Of a DNA stretch of 64,000 nt, positions 1-8,458 are shown in pieces. The notes under the pieces are model-generated. The model was not told the origin of the DNA and made no database searches. It saw only the letters and a program-made list of their open reading frames with translations. Each line of letters begins with the position of its first letter. The first letter of the stretch is position 1. Source of the DNA: Calditrichota bacterium (GTDB lineage Bacteria > CLD3); the NCBI GenBank assembly GCA_008501735.1, contig QQUF01000043.1:1-64000 (forward strand), written 5' to 3'. Both the position numbers and the translations under genes were made by a program.

Positions 1-939
1 AAAAGCATCGTGTCCAAAAACTGGATAATTAACTGAGACTGGAACTTTACAAACTTTTGAGATTGTCTTACAGTATTCTGGTAAAATTGTCAAATCATTG
101 TCAATCCAACCCATTAATTTTAGATTCACAAGCAAAATATCCAATTGAACGTTTCCTACTCTTTCACCGACTCCAAGCCCACAACCGTGAATTCTTGTTG
201 CTCCTGCACGAATTGCCATTAAAGCATTTGCAGTTCCAAGTCCTCTGTCTCTATGTCCGTGCCAATCAATACCAACATTTTCACCAGTTTCTTCAACAAC
301 TGATTTGACAAATTTCACTAAGCTGTAAGTACCTTCTGGAGTTGAATGTCCAACTGTATCGCTTATACAAATTCTTTTTGCACCGCATTCAATAGCAGTT
401 TGATAAAGTTTGCGGATATTTTCAGGATTTGCTCTTGTTGTGTCTTCTGTAACGTACATAATCGGTAGTTCATTTTTGACACCAAATTTCACAGCTTCTT
501 CTGTATGTTTTAACATTTTTTCGAGGGGCCAATTTTCTGCAAATTGGCGAATTGGGCTTGAACCAATAAAGGTACAAGTCTCAATTGGAATTCCAACTTT
601 TTGTTGAATTTTAACGATTGGCTCAATGTCTCGAATAACAGTTCTTGCGGCACAGTTTGGAGTAATGTTTAATTTTGAATCTCGAATTTCTTCACAAAGA
701 CTAGTTACGTGTTCGATTTGTCTTTCGCCTGCTCCTGGTAATCCAACATCAGCTGTATCAATTCCAACTTGATTCATTAAGTGCAATATTTCGATTTTTT
801 GCTCAATATTTGGATCGTGAACTGATGGAGATTGAATACCGTCTCTTAAAGTTTCATCGTCAAATTGAATCTTAAAATCTGGCTTGAAATTATCTTCTAC
901 TTTATTCCAATCGTAAATTAAATCATCGTGTTGTGACAT
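1..939 (-). CDS. LeuA-family synthase (2-isopropylmalate/homocitrate synthase-like), 3' end outside window
   Basis: The reading frame is open from an ATG at 939 to the window edge, giving 313 residues without a stop; the C-terminus is missing. The HMGL-like TIM barrel is clear: DETLRDG at residues 28-34 near the N-terminus, and HGHRDRG at 227-233, whose two histidines are expected metal ligands, followed by a glycine-rich GCGLGVGERVGN stretch. Enzymes of this family condense acetyl-CoA with a 2-oxoacid in leucine, lysine or isoleucine synthesis. The substrate cannot be read from this part, and the regulatory domain, if present, lies outside. 2-Isopropylmalate synthase is my first guess; homocitrate or citramalate synthase remain possible. 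Confidence 0.85.
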   Translation of the reverse strand, partial: MSQHDDLIYDWNKVEDNFKPDFKIQFDDETLRDGIQSPSVHDPNIEQKIEILHLMNQVGIDTADVGLPGAGERQIEHVTSLCEEIRDSKLNITPNCAARTVIRDIEPIVKIQQKVGIPIETCTFIGSSPIRQFAENWPLEKMLKHTEEAVKFGVKNELPIMYVTEDTTRANPENIRKLYQTAIECGAKRICISDTVGHSTPEGTYSLVKFVKSVVEETGENVGIDWHGHRDRGLGTANALMAIRAGATRIHGCGLGVGERVGNVQLDILLVNLKLMGWIDNDLTILPEYCKTISKVCKVPVSVNYPVFGHDAF

Positions 940-971
940 ATTTTTTTTCTTTACCTTATTTTTATAAAATC

Positions 972-1008
972 AAAAAAAAACTCCGTAAAGTAAATTTACG
1001 AAGTTTTT
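972..1008 (-). terminator. Rho-independent terminator of the crotonase gene
   Basis: An 11-bp stem with one mismatch (979-989 against 995-1005, loop of five) is followed on the minus strand by a run of T residues. It lies just beyond the stop of the minus-strand enoyl-CoA hydratase gene and before the LeuA-family gene, so the two are probably separate transcripts. Confidence 0.75.
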
Positions 1009-1023
1009 CAATATACGTAAAAA

Positions 1024-1872
1024 TTATTTATTTTTAAAGACAGCCTTTCGTTTCTCAAGAAATGCTTGCATTCCTTCTTTCATATCTTCTGTAGATGAAA
1101 TTAGACCGAAAAGATTTGATTCAAGACAAAGTGCTTCATTAATGTTTGATTCTAATCCACGAGTTACTGCTTCGATTGCGTACTGAATTGCAATTGGAGC
1201 TCTTTCGGTCATTTTTGAAGCCATTTTCATTGCTTCTTTCATAAGATTTTCACGAGTAACAGCTAAGTTTGGAACATTTTTTTTCTTGCCGTCTTTTTCG
1301 ATTTCCATTGTTTCGGTGTGATTTACAACTTTGTTTGCAAGACCGATTCTATAAGCTTCATCTGCGTTTACAAAATCTCCTGTGAGCATAATTTCCAAAG
1401 CACGACCTTTTCCAACAATTCTTGGAAGTCTTTGAGTTCCACCAAATCCCGGAATAATTCCGAGTCCAAGTTCAGGAAGTCCGAAAAGTGCGTTTGCAGC
1501 AGCAATTCTAATGTGACAAGCCATTGCGAGTTCACAACCTCCTCCAAGTGCAAATCCGTTAATTGCAGCGATTACAGGTTTTGAACAATTCTCGATTTTT
1601 AAAGCAACAGATTGACCGTTCCAAGAAGTGTCTTTGCCTTCTGCTGGTCCCATTAAAGCGAGTTCGTTAATGTCTGCACCAGCAACAAAAGATTTTTCGC
1701 CGCTTCCGATTAAAATTAAAGCTCTTACGTTTTTGTCTTTTTCAGCTTGAGTAACAGCATCGCCGATTTCGTGAATTGTAGCTTGGTTCAAAGCATTCAA
1801 AACATTTGGTCTGTTAATTGTGATGACACAAATATTGTCTTTTACTTCATAAATTAAATTTTCAAATGACAT
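1024..1872 (-). CDS. Enoyl-CoA hydratase/isomerase (crotonase family)
   Basis: A 282-residue crotonase-fold enzyme expected to add water across 2-enoyl-CoA in fatty-acid or butyrate-type metabolism. AGADI (64-68) and the glycine-rich GFALGGGCELAMA segment form the oxyanion hole. The two catalytic glutamates are E114 and E134 (FGLPELGLGIIPGFGGTQ), as in true hydratases. An insertion at about 184-208 (lysine-rich, EIEKDGKKKN) makes it slightly longer than the usual 255-265 residues. The next gene upstream on the same strand is a 3-hydroxyacyl-CoA dehydrogenase, so the pair covers consecutive steps. Crotonyl-CoA hydratase is the likeliest activity, but chain-length preference cannot be read from sequence. 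Confidence 0.92.
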   Translation of the reverse strand: MSFENLIYEVKDNICVITINRPNVLNALNQATIHEIGDAVTQAEKDKNVRALILIGSGEKSFVAGADINELALMGPAEGKDTSWNGQSVALKIENCSKPVIAAINGFALGGGCELAMACHIRIAAANALFGLPELGLGIIPGFGGTQRLPRIVGKGRALEIMLTGDFVNADEAYRIGLANKVVNHTETMEIEKDGKKKNVPNLAVTRENLMKEAMKMASKMTERAPIAIQYAIEAVTRGLESNINEALCLESNLFGLISSTEDMKEGMQAFLEKRKAVFKNK

Positions 1873-1894
1873 TTTTTATCTCCGTTTTGTAAAA

Positions 1895-1967
1895 CTGAGA
1901 GCCTCACGAAAAGTGAGAATCTCAGATAAAATTACTTATGAGATTCTGACTCAAAGTCAGGCTCTCA
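1895..1967. repeat. Inverted pair of REP-like hairpins (copy 1)
   Basis: Two imperfect palindromes lie head to head between the dehydrogenase and hydratase genes, at 1895-1925 and 1939-1967. Each folds into a short hairpin whose stem is interrupted at the same height by an asymmetric internal loop, a GC on one arm facing AA/TT on the other. A second pair of the same design is at 34041-34108. The arrangement resembles REP/BIME elements, though no transposase of that class is visible in the window. Confidence 0.7.
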
Positions 1968-1978
1968 CTGAAATTAAC

Positions 1979-2866
1979 TTAAATTCCCAAATCCATTGCA
2001 ACTGGATTCCTTGGGTCAGTGTAATCGTAAAATCCTTTTCCTGTTTTTCTCCCGTGGAAACCTGCTAAGTGCATTTTTTTCAAAAGAGGAGGACAAGCGT
2101 ATTCAATTGTTTTATACTCTTGGAACATAATCTCAGCAATTTTGTAAGTTGTATCAATTCCAACAAAGTCAAGCAAAGTAAGTGGTCCCATTGGGTGTCC
2201 GCAACCTAACATCATTCCTTTGTCGATGTCTTCTGTTGAAGCGACTCCAGTTTCGAGAGCACGAATTGCACTAAGTAAGAAAGGAACTAAAAGCAAGTTC
2301 ACAACAAAACCTGAATTGTCTTTTGTAGCGATTGGTTTTTTACCGAGAGCTTTTCCGAATTCAAAAGCAATGTCGAAAGTTTCTTTTGAAGTAGTTACAG
2401 AGCGAACAACTTCAACTAATTTCATAAGTGGAACAGGGTTGAAGAAGTGAAGTCCAACAACTTTGTCTGGTCTTGAAGTCGCAGCAGCCATTTCAGCAAT
2501 TGTGAGAGAAGAAGTGTTTGAGGCAAAAATTGTATGGTCGCCACAAATTTTGTCTAAATGAGAAAACATTTCGTTTTTGATTTTTATGTCTTCAATAACA
2601 ACTTCGATAATTAAATCACAGTCTTTTAAATCATCAAGGCTTGTTGTTCCGTGAAGTCTGTTTTGAATTTCAGTTTTTTGGTCGGCAGTGATTTTGCCTT
2701 TTTCAGCGAATTTTGAAAGTGATTTTTCGATTCCTGCAAAACCTTTGTCAAGATACTTTTGGTCAACTTCTCTGACGTAAGTTTCAAATCCAGCTGAGGC
2801 ACAAACTTGGGCAATTCCCGAGCCCATTAATCCGCAACCTAAAACACCTACTTTTTTAATTTGCAT
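1979..2866 (-). CDS. 3-hydroxybutyryl-CoA dehydrogenase (3-hydroxyacyl-CoA dehydrogenase family)
   Basis: The frame extends upstream to 2926, but I place the start at the ATG at 2866, which has a GGAG about 8 bases upstream and puts the Rossmann strand directly at the N-terminus. This gives 295 residues, normal for the family. The NAD-binding GxGxxG is GCGLMG (10-15) and the catalytic histidine is H140 in HFFNPVP. The C-terminal helical dimerisation domain includes NSGFVVN and HPMGPLTLLDFVG. It oxidises (S)-3-hydroxyacyl-CoA to the 3-oxo compound with NAD. With the adjacent crotonase it forms a two-step module for butyrate synthesis or short-chain acyl-CoA oxidation. Confidence 0.93.
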   Translation of the reverse strand: MQIKKVGVLGCGLMGSGIAQVCASAGFETYVREVDQKYLDKGFAGIEKSLSKFAEKGKITADQKTEIQNRLHGTTSLDDLKDCDLIIEVVIEDIKIKNEMFSHLDKICGDHTIFASNTSSLTIAEMAAATSRPDKVVGLHFFNPVPLMKLVEVVRSVTTSKETFDIAFEFGKALGKKPIATKDNSGFVVNLLLVPFLLSAIRALETGVASTEDIDKGMMLGCGHPMGPLTLLDFVGIDTTYKIAEIMFQEYKTIEYACPPLLKKMHLAGFHGRKTGKGFYDYTDPRNPVAMDLGI

Positions 2867-3057
2867 AAAAAATACTCCATAATTATTTATTAAATAAATG
2901 GTTAGAAGTCCAAATGAGTGCTTCAAACCTTAAAAAAATTTGCCTAAAAATAATTCCAAATTGGATTTTTTCCAAGCTACTTTAAAACATTTAGTTGGAA
3001 TGTGAAAAGTGAGTTTTTAAGAGATGTATTTTTTTACCTTTTTGTGATAAAAAAAGA

Positions 3058-3103
3058 ATTGTAGGGAACAAACTGTAGGGAACAAAAATTTTTGTTCCCT
3101 ACA
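3058..3103 (-). terminator. Perfect 30-bp palindrome downstream of the oligopeptidase gene
   Basis: Positions 3074-3103 form an uninterrupted 30-bp palindrome, and an extra half-copy of the same arm lies just beside it at 3059-3072. It starts 10 bases beyond the stop of the minus-strand peptidase gene. On the minus strand a T-rich run follows the half-copy, so a terminator role is likely. The duplicated arm is unusual for a plain terminator. Confidence 0.6.
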
Positions 3104-3113
3104 ATAAAATATT

Positions 3114-4817
3114 CTACAAATAATCTTGAGATTTGAGCCAAGATTCAGCTTCAGTAACAATTTTTTCCAAACAACCTTCGTTAAAAGGTGATTCCAAATT
3201 TGCCAATTCAACTAATTCCAAGAAAGATTTACTTCCACCTGCTTTGCAAAGTCGTTTGTAATCTTCAAAAGCCGATTCCATATTTTCTTGACTTTTTTTC
3301 CAAAACTGTAATGCACAAGTTTGTGCCAAAACGTAATCAATGTAATAAAATGGAGTAGAGTAAATGTGTCCTTGGGACTGCCAAACTCCACCATTCTCTA
3401 CAAAAGGCATTTCTTCGTACTTTCTCCAAGGCAAGTATTTTGCTTCCATTTCTTGCCATTTTTGTTTTCGTTCTTGTGGCGTGAGATTTGGCTCTGAGTA
3501 AATTATGTGCTGAAATTCGTCAACAGCTGTTCCGTAACAGTAAAAGAAAATCGAACCGATTATATGAAGAAGTTTGAATTTTTGTGTGTCTTCTTTAAAG
3601 AAATATTTCATCCAATCCCAAGTGATAAATTCCATTGACATTGAGTGAATTTCTGCGGCTTCCATTGTCGGGAAACTGTAATCAATTAATTCCTCATTTT
3701 GCATTGCTGAAAAAGCCTGAAATGCGTGTCCAGCTTCGTGAGTCAAAACTGTAACATCGTGGTCAGTTCCGTTGAAATTTGCAAAAATGAAAGGAACTCT
3801 TTCGTCAATTAATCTTGTGCAAAATCCGCCGCCTGCTTTTTTAGGCAAAGTTTTCAAATTCATCAAGTTTCTTTCAACCATCATATTAAAGAAAGCAGAA
3901 GTTTCAGGAGAAAGTTCGTTGTACATTTTTTGAGCTTGTTCAACAATCCAATCGTGTTCGCCTTTTGGAGTCGGATTTCCACTTAAAAATTGGATTGACT
4001 CATCGCTAAAAGTCAAAGTATCAAGTTGCAAATTATCCTTTTGGATTTCTCTTAATTTTTTAGCTAAAGGAACTGCGAATTCAATTACTCCCTTTCTGAA
4101 AATCTCAACTTTTGCAGGGTTGTAATCTGTTCTATGGAGTCTTTTGTAACCTAATTCGATGAAATTTTCAAAGCCAAGTTTGTGAGCGATTTCAGTTCTG
4201 ACTTTGACTAAGTCATCATAAATTCTATCAAATTGTTCAGAATTATCATTGAAGAATTTCCATTTTGCTTGATGGGCTTTTTTTCGAGTTGCTGCATCTT
4301 TTGCCTGAGTGAAAGCACCAATGCTTGAAAGATTGTAAACTTTTCCGTCAAACTTAATTTCGGCTGAGGCTTTGAGCGAACTGTACTCAACTTTGAGAGC
4401 ATTTTCTTTTTGGATTAACTCTGTAACTTCTGAACTAACAGTTTGGCTTTCAGCTTCTAAATATCTGAAAATTTGTTTCCCCCATTTTTGCTCCAAATCT
4501 TTTCTGAATGGAGAATTCAAAAGTTCAGTTGAAAATTTTTTGTTTAGTTCTGAAAAAAGTGGTTTGTTGTGGTCAATGAAATTTTGCTCAGTTTTAGAAT
4601 CTTCATCAGCGGTGTTAATGTCATATTTTATCATTGCCAAATTTTCAGCCATATCAAATACAGATTTTAAAGAATTCCATTCTGCAACTAAAGAATTTTG
4701 TTCCTCTAAAGAATTCGTTGATTTGAATTTTGTTGTTAGATTTGTGTAATTATTTTTTAGTTCCTCAATGTTTGGTCTTTTATAAACCAAGTCTTCGAAT
4801 TTGTTAATTTCGGGCAT
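3114..4817 (-). CDS. M3 family oligoendopeptidase (PepF-like zinc metallopeptidase)
   Basis: A 567-residue cytoplasmic peptidase with no signal sequence. The zinc-binding HExxH is HEAGH at residues 360-364. The third ligand is expected in the EAAEIHSMSMEF segment about 25-30 residues later. The mostly helical N-terminal half and overall length match thimet-oligopeptidase-like M3 enzymes of the PepF/M3B branch, which cut short peptides during protein turnover. The gene starts 26 bases after the inositol-phosphatase-like gene on the same strand and is probably the last cistron of that operon. Confidence 0.93.
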   Translation of the reverse strand: MPEINKFEDLVYKRPNIEELKNNYTNLTTKFKSTNSLEEQNSLVAEWNSLKSVFDMAENLAMIKYDINTADEDSKTEQNFIDHNKPLFSELNKKFSTELLNSPFRKDLEQKWGKQIFRYLEAESQTVSSEVTELIQKENALKVEYSSLKASAEIKFDGKVYNLSSIGAFTQAKDAATRKKAHQAKWKFFNDNSEQFDRIYDDLVKVRTEIAHKLGFENFIELGYKRLHRTDYNPAKVEIFRKGVIEFAVPLAKKLREIQKDNLQLDTLTFSDESIQFLSGNPTPKGEHDWIVEQAQKMYNELSPETSAFFNMMVERNLMNLKTLPKKAGGGFCTRLIDERVPFIFANFNGTDHDVTVLTHEAGHAFQAFSAMQNEELIDYSFPTMEAAEIHSMSMEFITWDWMKYFFKEDTQKFKLLHIIGSIFFYCYGTAVDEFQHIIYSEPNLTPQERKQKWQEMEAKYLPWRKYEEMPFVENGGVWQSQGHIYSTPFYYIDYVLAQTCALQFWKKSQENMESAFEDYKRLCKAGGSKSFLELVELANLESPFNEGCLEKIVTEAESWLKSQDYL

Positions 4818-4843
4818 TTTTCTATTCTTTCATTTTTTAATAA

Positions 4844-5629
4844 TTAATCTTTTTTGTGTAATTCAATAATTTCTTTTACAAGTTTTGAGTTGCCAGCGTA
4901 AAGTCCTGTTTCTGTTACAACTTGCTTCTGATTATACTTTATTTTATCACCATTATGCAAGGTAAGAATTCCACCTGCTTCTTGCAATATTGCTTCTGCA
5001 CCGCAAATGTCCCACTCGGACTTTTGGTTCAAACTCACTGTCAAGTCGTGAGTTCCTTCTGCGACTTTTACGATTTTGTAAGCTGTACTTCCAAGAGTTT
5101 CTATTTCCTGTACTTCATTTTCGTAAGTTTTATAATTGCCGCGTTTGTATTCGTTGATGCTAATTGAAACCTTTGATTCTTTTAGTTTTGCAGTTTGGCT
5201 CACGAAAATTCTTTTGCTGTTTAGGTAAGCTCCTTGGTCTTTGATTGACCAGTAAAGTTCTTTTGTAACTGGATTGTAAATCACTCCAACAATTGGTTTC
5301 CCATTTCTGACCAAACCAATGCAAATTGTAAACTGAGGAATTCCTTGAATAAATTCTTTCGTTCCGTCGATTGGGTCAACAATCCACACAAATTCTTTGT
5401 CAAATCTTTTAGGGTTGTCTGTTGTTTCTTCTGAAAGCCAGCCAAAACCACGATTTTCTCGCATCAAAAATCTTTTTAAAGCTCCATCGATTGCTATGTC
5501 GGCAGTTGTAACGGGATTTCCATAACTTTTGTCTCTGATTTCGTATTTTGATTTGAAGTAAGCAAGTGCAATTTTTCCGCTTCTGATTGCTGAATATTTC
5601 GCAGTTTCCGCAAGTTTTGAATAATTCAT
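4844..5629 (-). CDS. Inositol monophosphatase family enzyme, probably 3'(2'),5'-bisphosphate nucleotidase (CysQ-like)
   Basis: A 261-residue Mg-dependent phosphatase. Metal-binding residues are visible in order: E67-E68 (LSEETT), DPIDGT (85-90) and the late WDICGAE motif. The DPIDGTKEFI form, with Lys-Glu-Phe after DGT, is typical of CysQ/BPNT enzymes rather than myo-inositol-1-phosphatases, so hydrolysis of 3'-phosphoadenosine 5'-phosphate is the preferred role. The start codon directly abuts the stop codon of the CsaA-like gene (zero spacing), which argues for translational coupling. Substrate assignment is inference from the motif. Confidence 0.85.
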   Translation of the reverse strand: MNYSKLAETAKYSAIRSGKIALAYFKSKYEIRDKSYGNPVTTADIAIDGALKRFLMRENRGFGWLSEETTDNPKRFDKEFVWIVDPIDGTKEFIQGIPQFTICIGLVRNGKPIVGVIYNPVTKELYWSIKDQGAYLNSKRIFVSQTAKLKESKVSISINEYKRGNYKTYENEVQEIETLGSTAYKIVKVAEGTHDLTVSLNQKSEWDICGAEAILQEAGGILTLHNGDKIKYNQKQVVTETGLYAGNSKLVKEIIELHKKD

Positions 5630-5965
5630 TTAATAAACTTTTTCACCTAATTGAATTTCTTTGTCAACTTTGAGAAGTGTAACAAAACCATTTTCGTCGT
5701 TAATTCCAAGAACTAAAACTTCGGATTTGAAACCTGCGATTCTTCTTGGCGGGAAATTCGTAACTCCAAGAATCTGTTTACCGACCAAATCTTCAATTTT
5801 ATAATTTTCTGTGATTTGAGCACTTGAGTTTTTGATTCCAACTTTTTCTCCAAAATCGATTTTCAATTTGTAAGCAGTTTTTTTTGCTTCGGGAAATTCT
5901 TTTGCTTCCAAAATTTTACCGACACGAATGTCAAGTTTTAGGAAATCTTCGATTGTCGCTTGCAT
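5630..5965 (-). CDS. csaA: CsaA-like tRNA-binding-domain protein
   Basis: A 111-residue protein consisting of one OB-fold tRNA-binding domain (DIRVGKILEA near the N-terminus, then VGKQILGVTNFPPR and SEVLVLG). This matches the dimeric CsaA family, implicated in export chaperoning and tRNA binding, rather than the C-terminal domain of MetG, since no synthetase part is attached. It lies only 5 bases after the amylase stop and touches the CysQ-like gene, so all three are probably one transcript. Confidence 0.88.
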   Translation of the reverse strand: MQATIEDFLKLDIRVGKILEAKEFPEAKKTAYKLKIDFGEKVGIKNSSAQITENYKIEDLVGKQILGVTNFPPRRIAGFKSEVLVLGINDENGFVTLLKVDKEIQLGEKVY

Positions 5966-5970
5966 AATTT

Positions 5971-8355
5971 TTAGTTTGTCAAAATTTCAAATGAATTTGG
6001 TTGTAAGTCAATTTCCAGATTTCTAAGTTCACTTGCTTTTTCACGTCCCATAAATCCGTAAACAGAGCCAAAATTAGAGTTTAAAGGAACGCCTTTGAAC
6101 CTTTCAGGAACTTTGATTCTGATTTTACGACTTTTAGAATCTTTGTTAAAAGCAACAATTGAAATTTGGTCAAAGTAAGTCCTCGCAAAAACAAAAGTTT
6201 TGTCCGAACACTCCAAAATTTCTAAATCGCCGTAAATCAATTCAAGGTTTTCTTTACGAAGTTTTGTGATTTTTTTGGCAATTTCTTTGGTTTGTTGTTC
6301 TTCTTTCGTGAGATTTTTAAAACGCATTTGTCGTCTGTTGTCAGGGTCGCCAGCTCCAGCCATTCCGAATTCGTCTCCGTAATAAATCACAGGAATTCCC
6401 GGAATTGTGAAGGCAAAAGCCGTAAGTTGCGAGAGTTTTTTGTAACCAACTTTATCTTCGACTTTAATGTTTCGCTCCCAACCTGCTTCTTGTGAATCCT
6501 CGTCAAATTTCAAAGCTCCACTTGCGTAAGAAATAAATCTTGGAATGTCGTGATTTCCTGTAATATTTCCCATTAAAGAATGGCTTCCGTAGAAAGTCAA
6601 ACTTTCGTTTAACGAATTTTTGAGCCTTGAAAATGATTCGTTTTCAAGTGCAAAAACAGCTCTTGCATCGAAGTAAAGATTAAAATCAAACTGTCCGTCA
6701 AGCAATCCCGAATTTACGTAACTTCCGATAAGTTCACGACTTCCGAAAGTCTCGCCGATTTGGAAAAGATTTCGATTTTGTGGAATGCTTACTTCCTTCT
6801 TAATTTTTTTGGTCATTTCTCTCCAAAAGCTAATCGGAATGTGTTTCGTCGCATCGTGTCTGAAACCGTCAATTCCGTAAGTTTGAATCCAGTAAAGTGC
6901 CGAATCTGTCATCACCTCGGTAACTTTTGGGTTTGAGTAGTCAAGGCTTGGTAGGAAAGTGTCGAACCAAGTTGTTAGCCTTTGTTCGTCCCAAATTCTA
7001 ATATTTTTCTTGCCGTTTGGAAGGTCAAGTTTCGTCGCCCAATTTGGATTGTTTTGAAAAATCGGGTGTTCCTCGTGAACGTGATTTGAAACAAAGTCCA
7101 AAATCAAATTCATATTTTGAGAGTGAACAGTTTCAACTAATTTTTTCATTGAATTTGAGTCGCCGAATCGGTGGTCAACTTTTGACGAAGAAATGGGCCA
7201 ATAACCGTGATAACCCGAAAATTTTCTGTGTGGTTCAGGATACTCAACGTGAGCTTGAAGCGGATTTTGAGAAATCGGAGAAATCCAAACCGTAGAAATA
7301 TTTAGGTCTTTGAAGTAACCTTCTTTCGCCTTTTGTGTAATTCCGTCCAAATCTCCACCAAAATAATTTGCTTTTGGGTGAACTTCCGAGTCAACAACAG
7401 GCTCATCATTTTCTTTGTTGCCATTAAAAAATCTGTCAACTAACAAAAAGTAAAGAATCGTCGCCTCTTTGTCTCGACGCGTAATTTCAGATGAGGTTTT
7501 GAGAGTGTGTCCTTTGCTTAGTGGAATCAAAATGTCGTTTGAAGTTCCGTTTTTGTTTGAGGCGAAAACTCTGAGGAAAGAGCGGTCTAAAATTGTTGAC
7601 TCTCTTGGAATTGGGATTTCAATTTGGTTTAAATTTTGTGTAAAATTGGTAAGTTCAAAATTCTGCCAAAAGACTAAAACCTTGTCTAAATCCTGACTTT
7701 GCTCAAGAATAATTTTTCCATCTTTGGCTTCTTTTGTGAAAATTTTGGGAGCAGAGTCTTTTTTTTCACCAACTTGCAAAACTGAGTTGAAACCGCCGAT
7801 GTTGTTGTCCGCAGAATCAGGATTTGCAGGGTCAAGAAACCACTTTCCATCTGCTACAATTTGATAGTGATAATTTCCCGGGTCGAGCAAAAGTTTGGTT
7901 TCCCAAATTCCACCTTTATTTTGCATAGGAGAATTTTTTGGCGACCAATTGTTGAAAGCTCCTGCAACTTGCACAGTTTCGTAATTTTTACCTTTTGAGT
8001 CGAATGTAATTTTGTGAGAAATTTTACGAGATTTTTTCAAAAGTAAAGAATAAGGGATTCCGTCAACCCAAACTTTTGCGGTTGAAATTAAAGGAATTTC
8101 ACTACCATTTTCTTGTAAAGTCAGAATCTTTTTGTCTTTTGTAATTTCTTTTGAAAGTGAGTTTGGAATTTGAATTGAATCGATTTTGCTAACATCGGTA
8201 AAAAAATCTTCAAGATGAATTTCAGTTTCATTGGGATTCAAGGTAATAGGAGTTGCAAGACCAAAGATTCCATTTTCCATTTCTTGAGAAATTTCTTTTT
8301 CATTGCAAGAGGAAAATGTTGTAATTAGAATTAGAAAAAGTAAGATTAATTTCAT
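5971..8355 (-). CDS. GH13 alpha-amylase-family lipoprotein with AMPK-type glycogen-binding domain
   Basis: A 794-residue surface or periplasmic glycoside hydrolase. The N-terminus is a lipoprotein signal peptide with a Cys after TTFSS. An AMPK/CBM48-like module follows at about 105-200 (VQVAGAFNNWSP, then YHYQIVADGKW), as in cyclomaltodextrinase/neopullulanase-type enzymes. All four GH13 motifs are present: DFVSNH (420-425), GFRHD with nucleophile D501, GETFG with acid/base E535 and GNHD with D603. It should cleave alpha-1,4-glucans or maltooligosaccharides. It is first in a tight minus-strand run with csaA and the cysQ-like gene. A TonB receptor and a secreted protein with similar binding modules lie across the divergent promoter region. 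Confidence 0.93.
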   Translation of the reverse strand: MKLILLFLILITTFSSCNEKEISQEMENGIFGLATPITLNPNETEIHLEDFFTDVSKIDSIQIPNSLSKEITKDKKILTLQENGSEIPLISTAKVWVDGIPYSLLLKKSRKISHKITFDSKGKNYETVQVAGAFNNWSPKNSPMQNKGGIWETKLLLDPGNYHYQIVADGKWFLDPANPDSADNNIGGFNSVLQVGEKKDSAPKIFTKEAKDGKIILEQSQDLDKVLVFWQNFELTNFTQNLNQIEIPIPRESTILDRSFLRVFASNKNGTSNDILIPLSKGHTLKTSSEITRRDKEATILYFLLVDRFFNGNKENDEPVVDSEVHPKANYFGGDLDGITQKAKEGYFKDLNISTVWISPISQNPLQAHVEYPEPHRKFSGYHGYWPISSSKVDHRFGDSNSMKKLVETVHSQNMNLILDFVSNHVHEEHPIFQNNPNWATKLDLPNGKKNIRIWDEQRLTTWFDTFLPSLDYSNPKVTEVMTDSALYWIQTYGIDGFRHDATKHIPISFWREMTKKIKKEVSIPQNRNLFQIGETFGSRELIGSYVNSGLLDGQFDFNLYFDARAVFALENESFSRLKNSLNESLTFYGSHSLMGNITGNHDIPRFISYASGALKFDEDSQEAGWERNIKVEDKVGYKKLSQLTAFAFTIPGIPVIYYGDEFGMAGAGDPDNRRQMRFKNLTKEEQQTKEIAKKITKLRKENLELIYGDLEILECSDKTFVFARTYFDQISIVAFNKDSKSRKIRIKVPERFKGVPLNSNFGSVYGFMGREKASELRNLEIDLQPNSFEILTN

Positions 8356-8458
8356 TGAAGTTTAAATACCTAATTTTGTTGTGATTACCATAAACAATGG
8401 CTTACATTCCGAAAATTTTTTGAAAGTAACTATTTCAAAGTAAAAGAAAAGCAATTTT

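Noticed and set aside
57-607. Plus-strand frames at the left edge
   Set aside because: They are opposite the LeuA-family gene, which has family motifs through the whole stretch, and they lack recognisable features.
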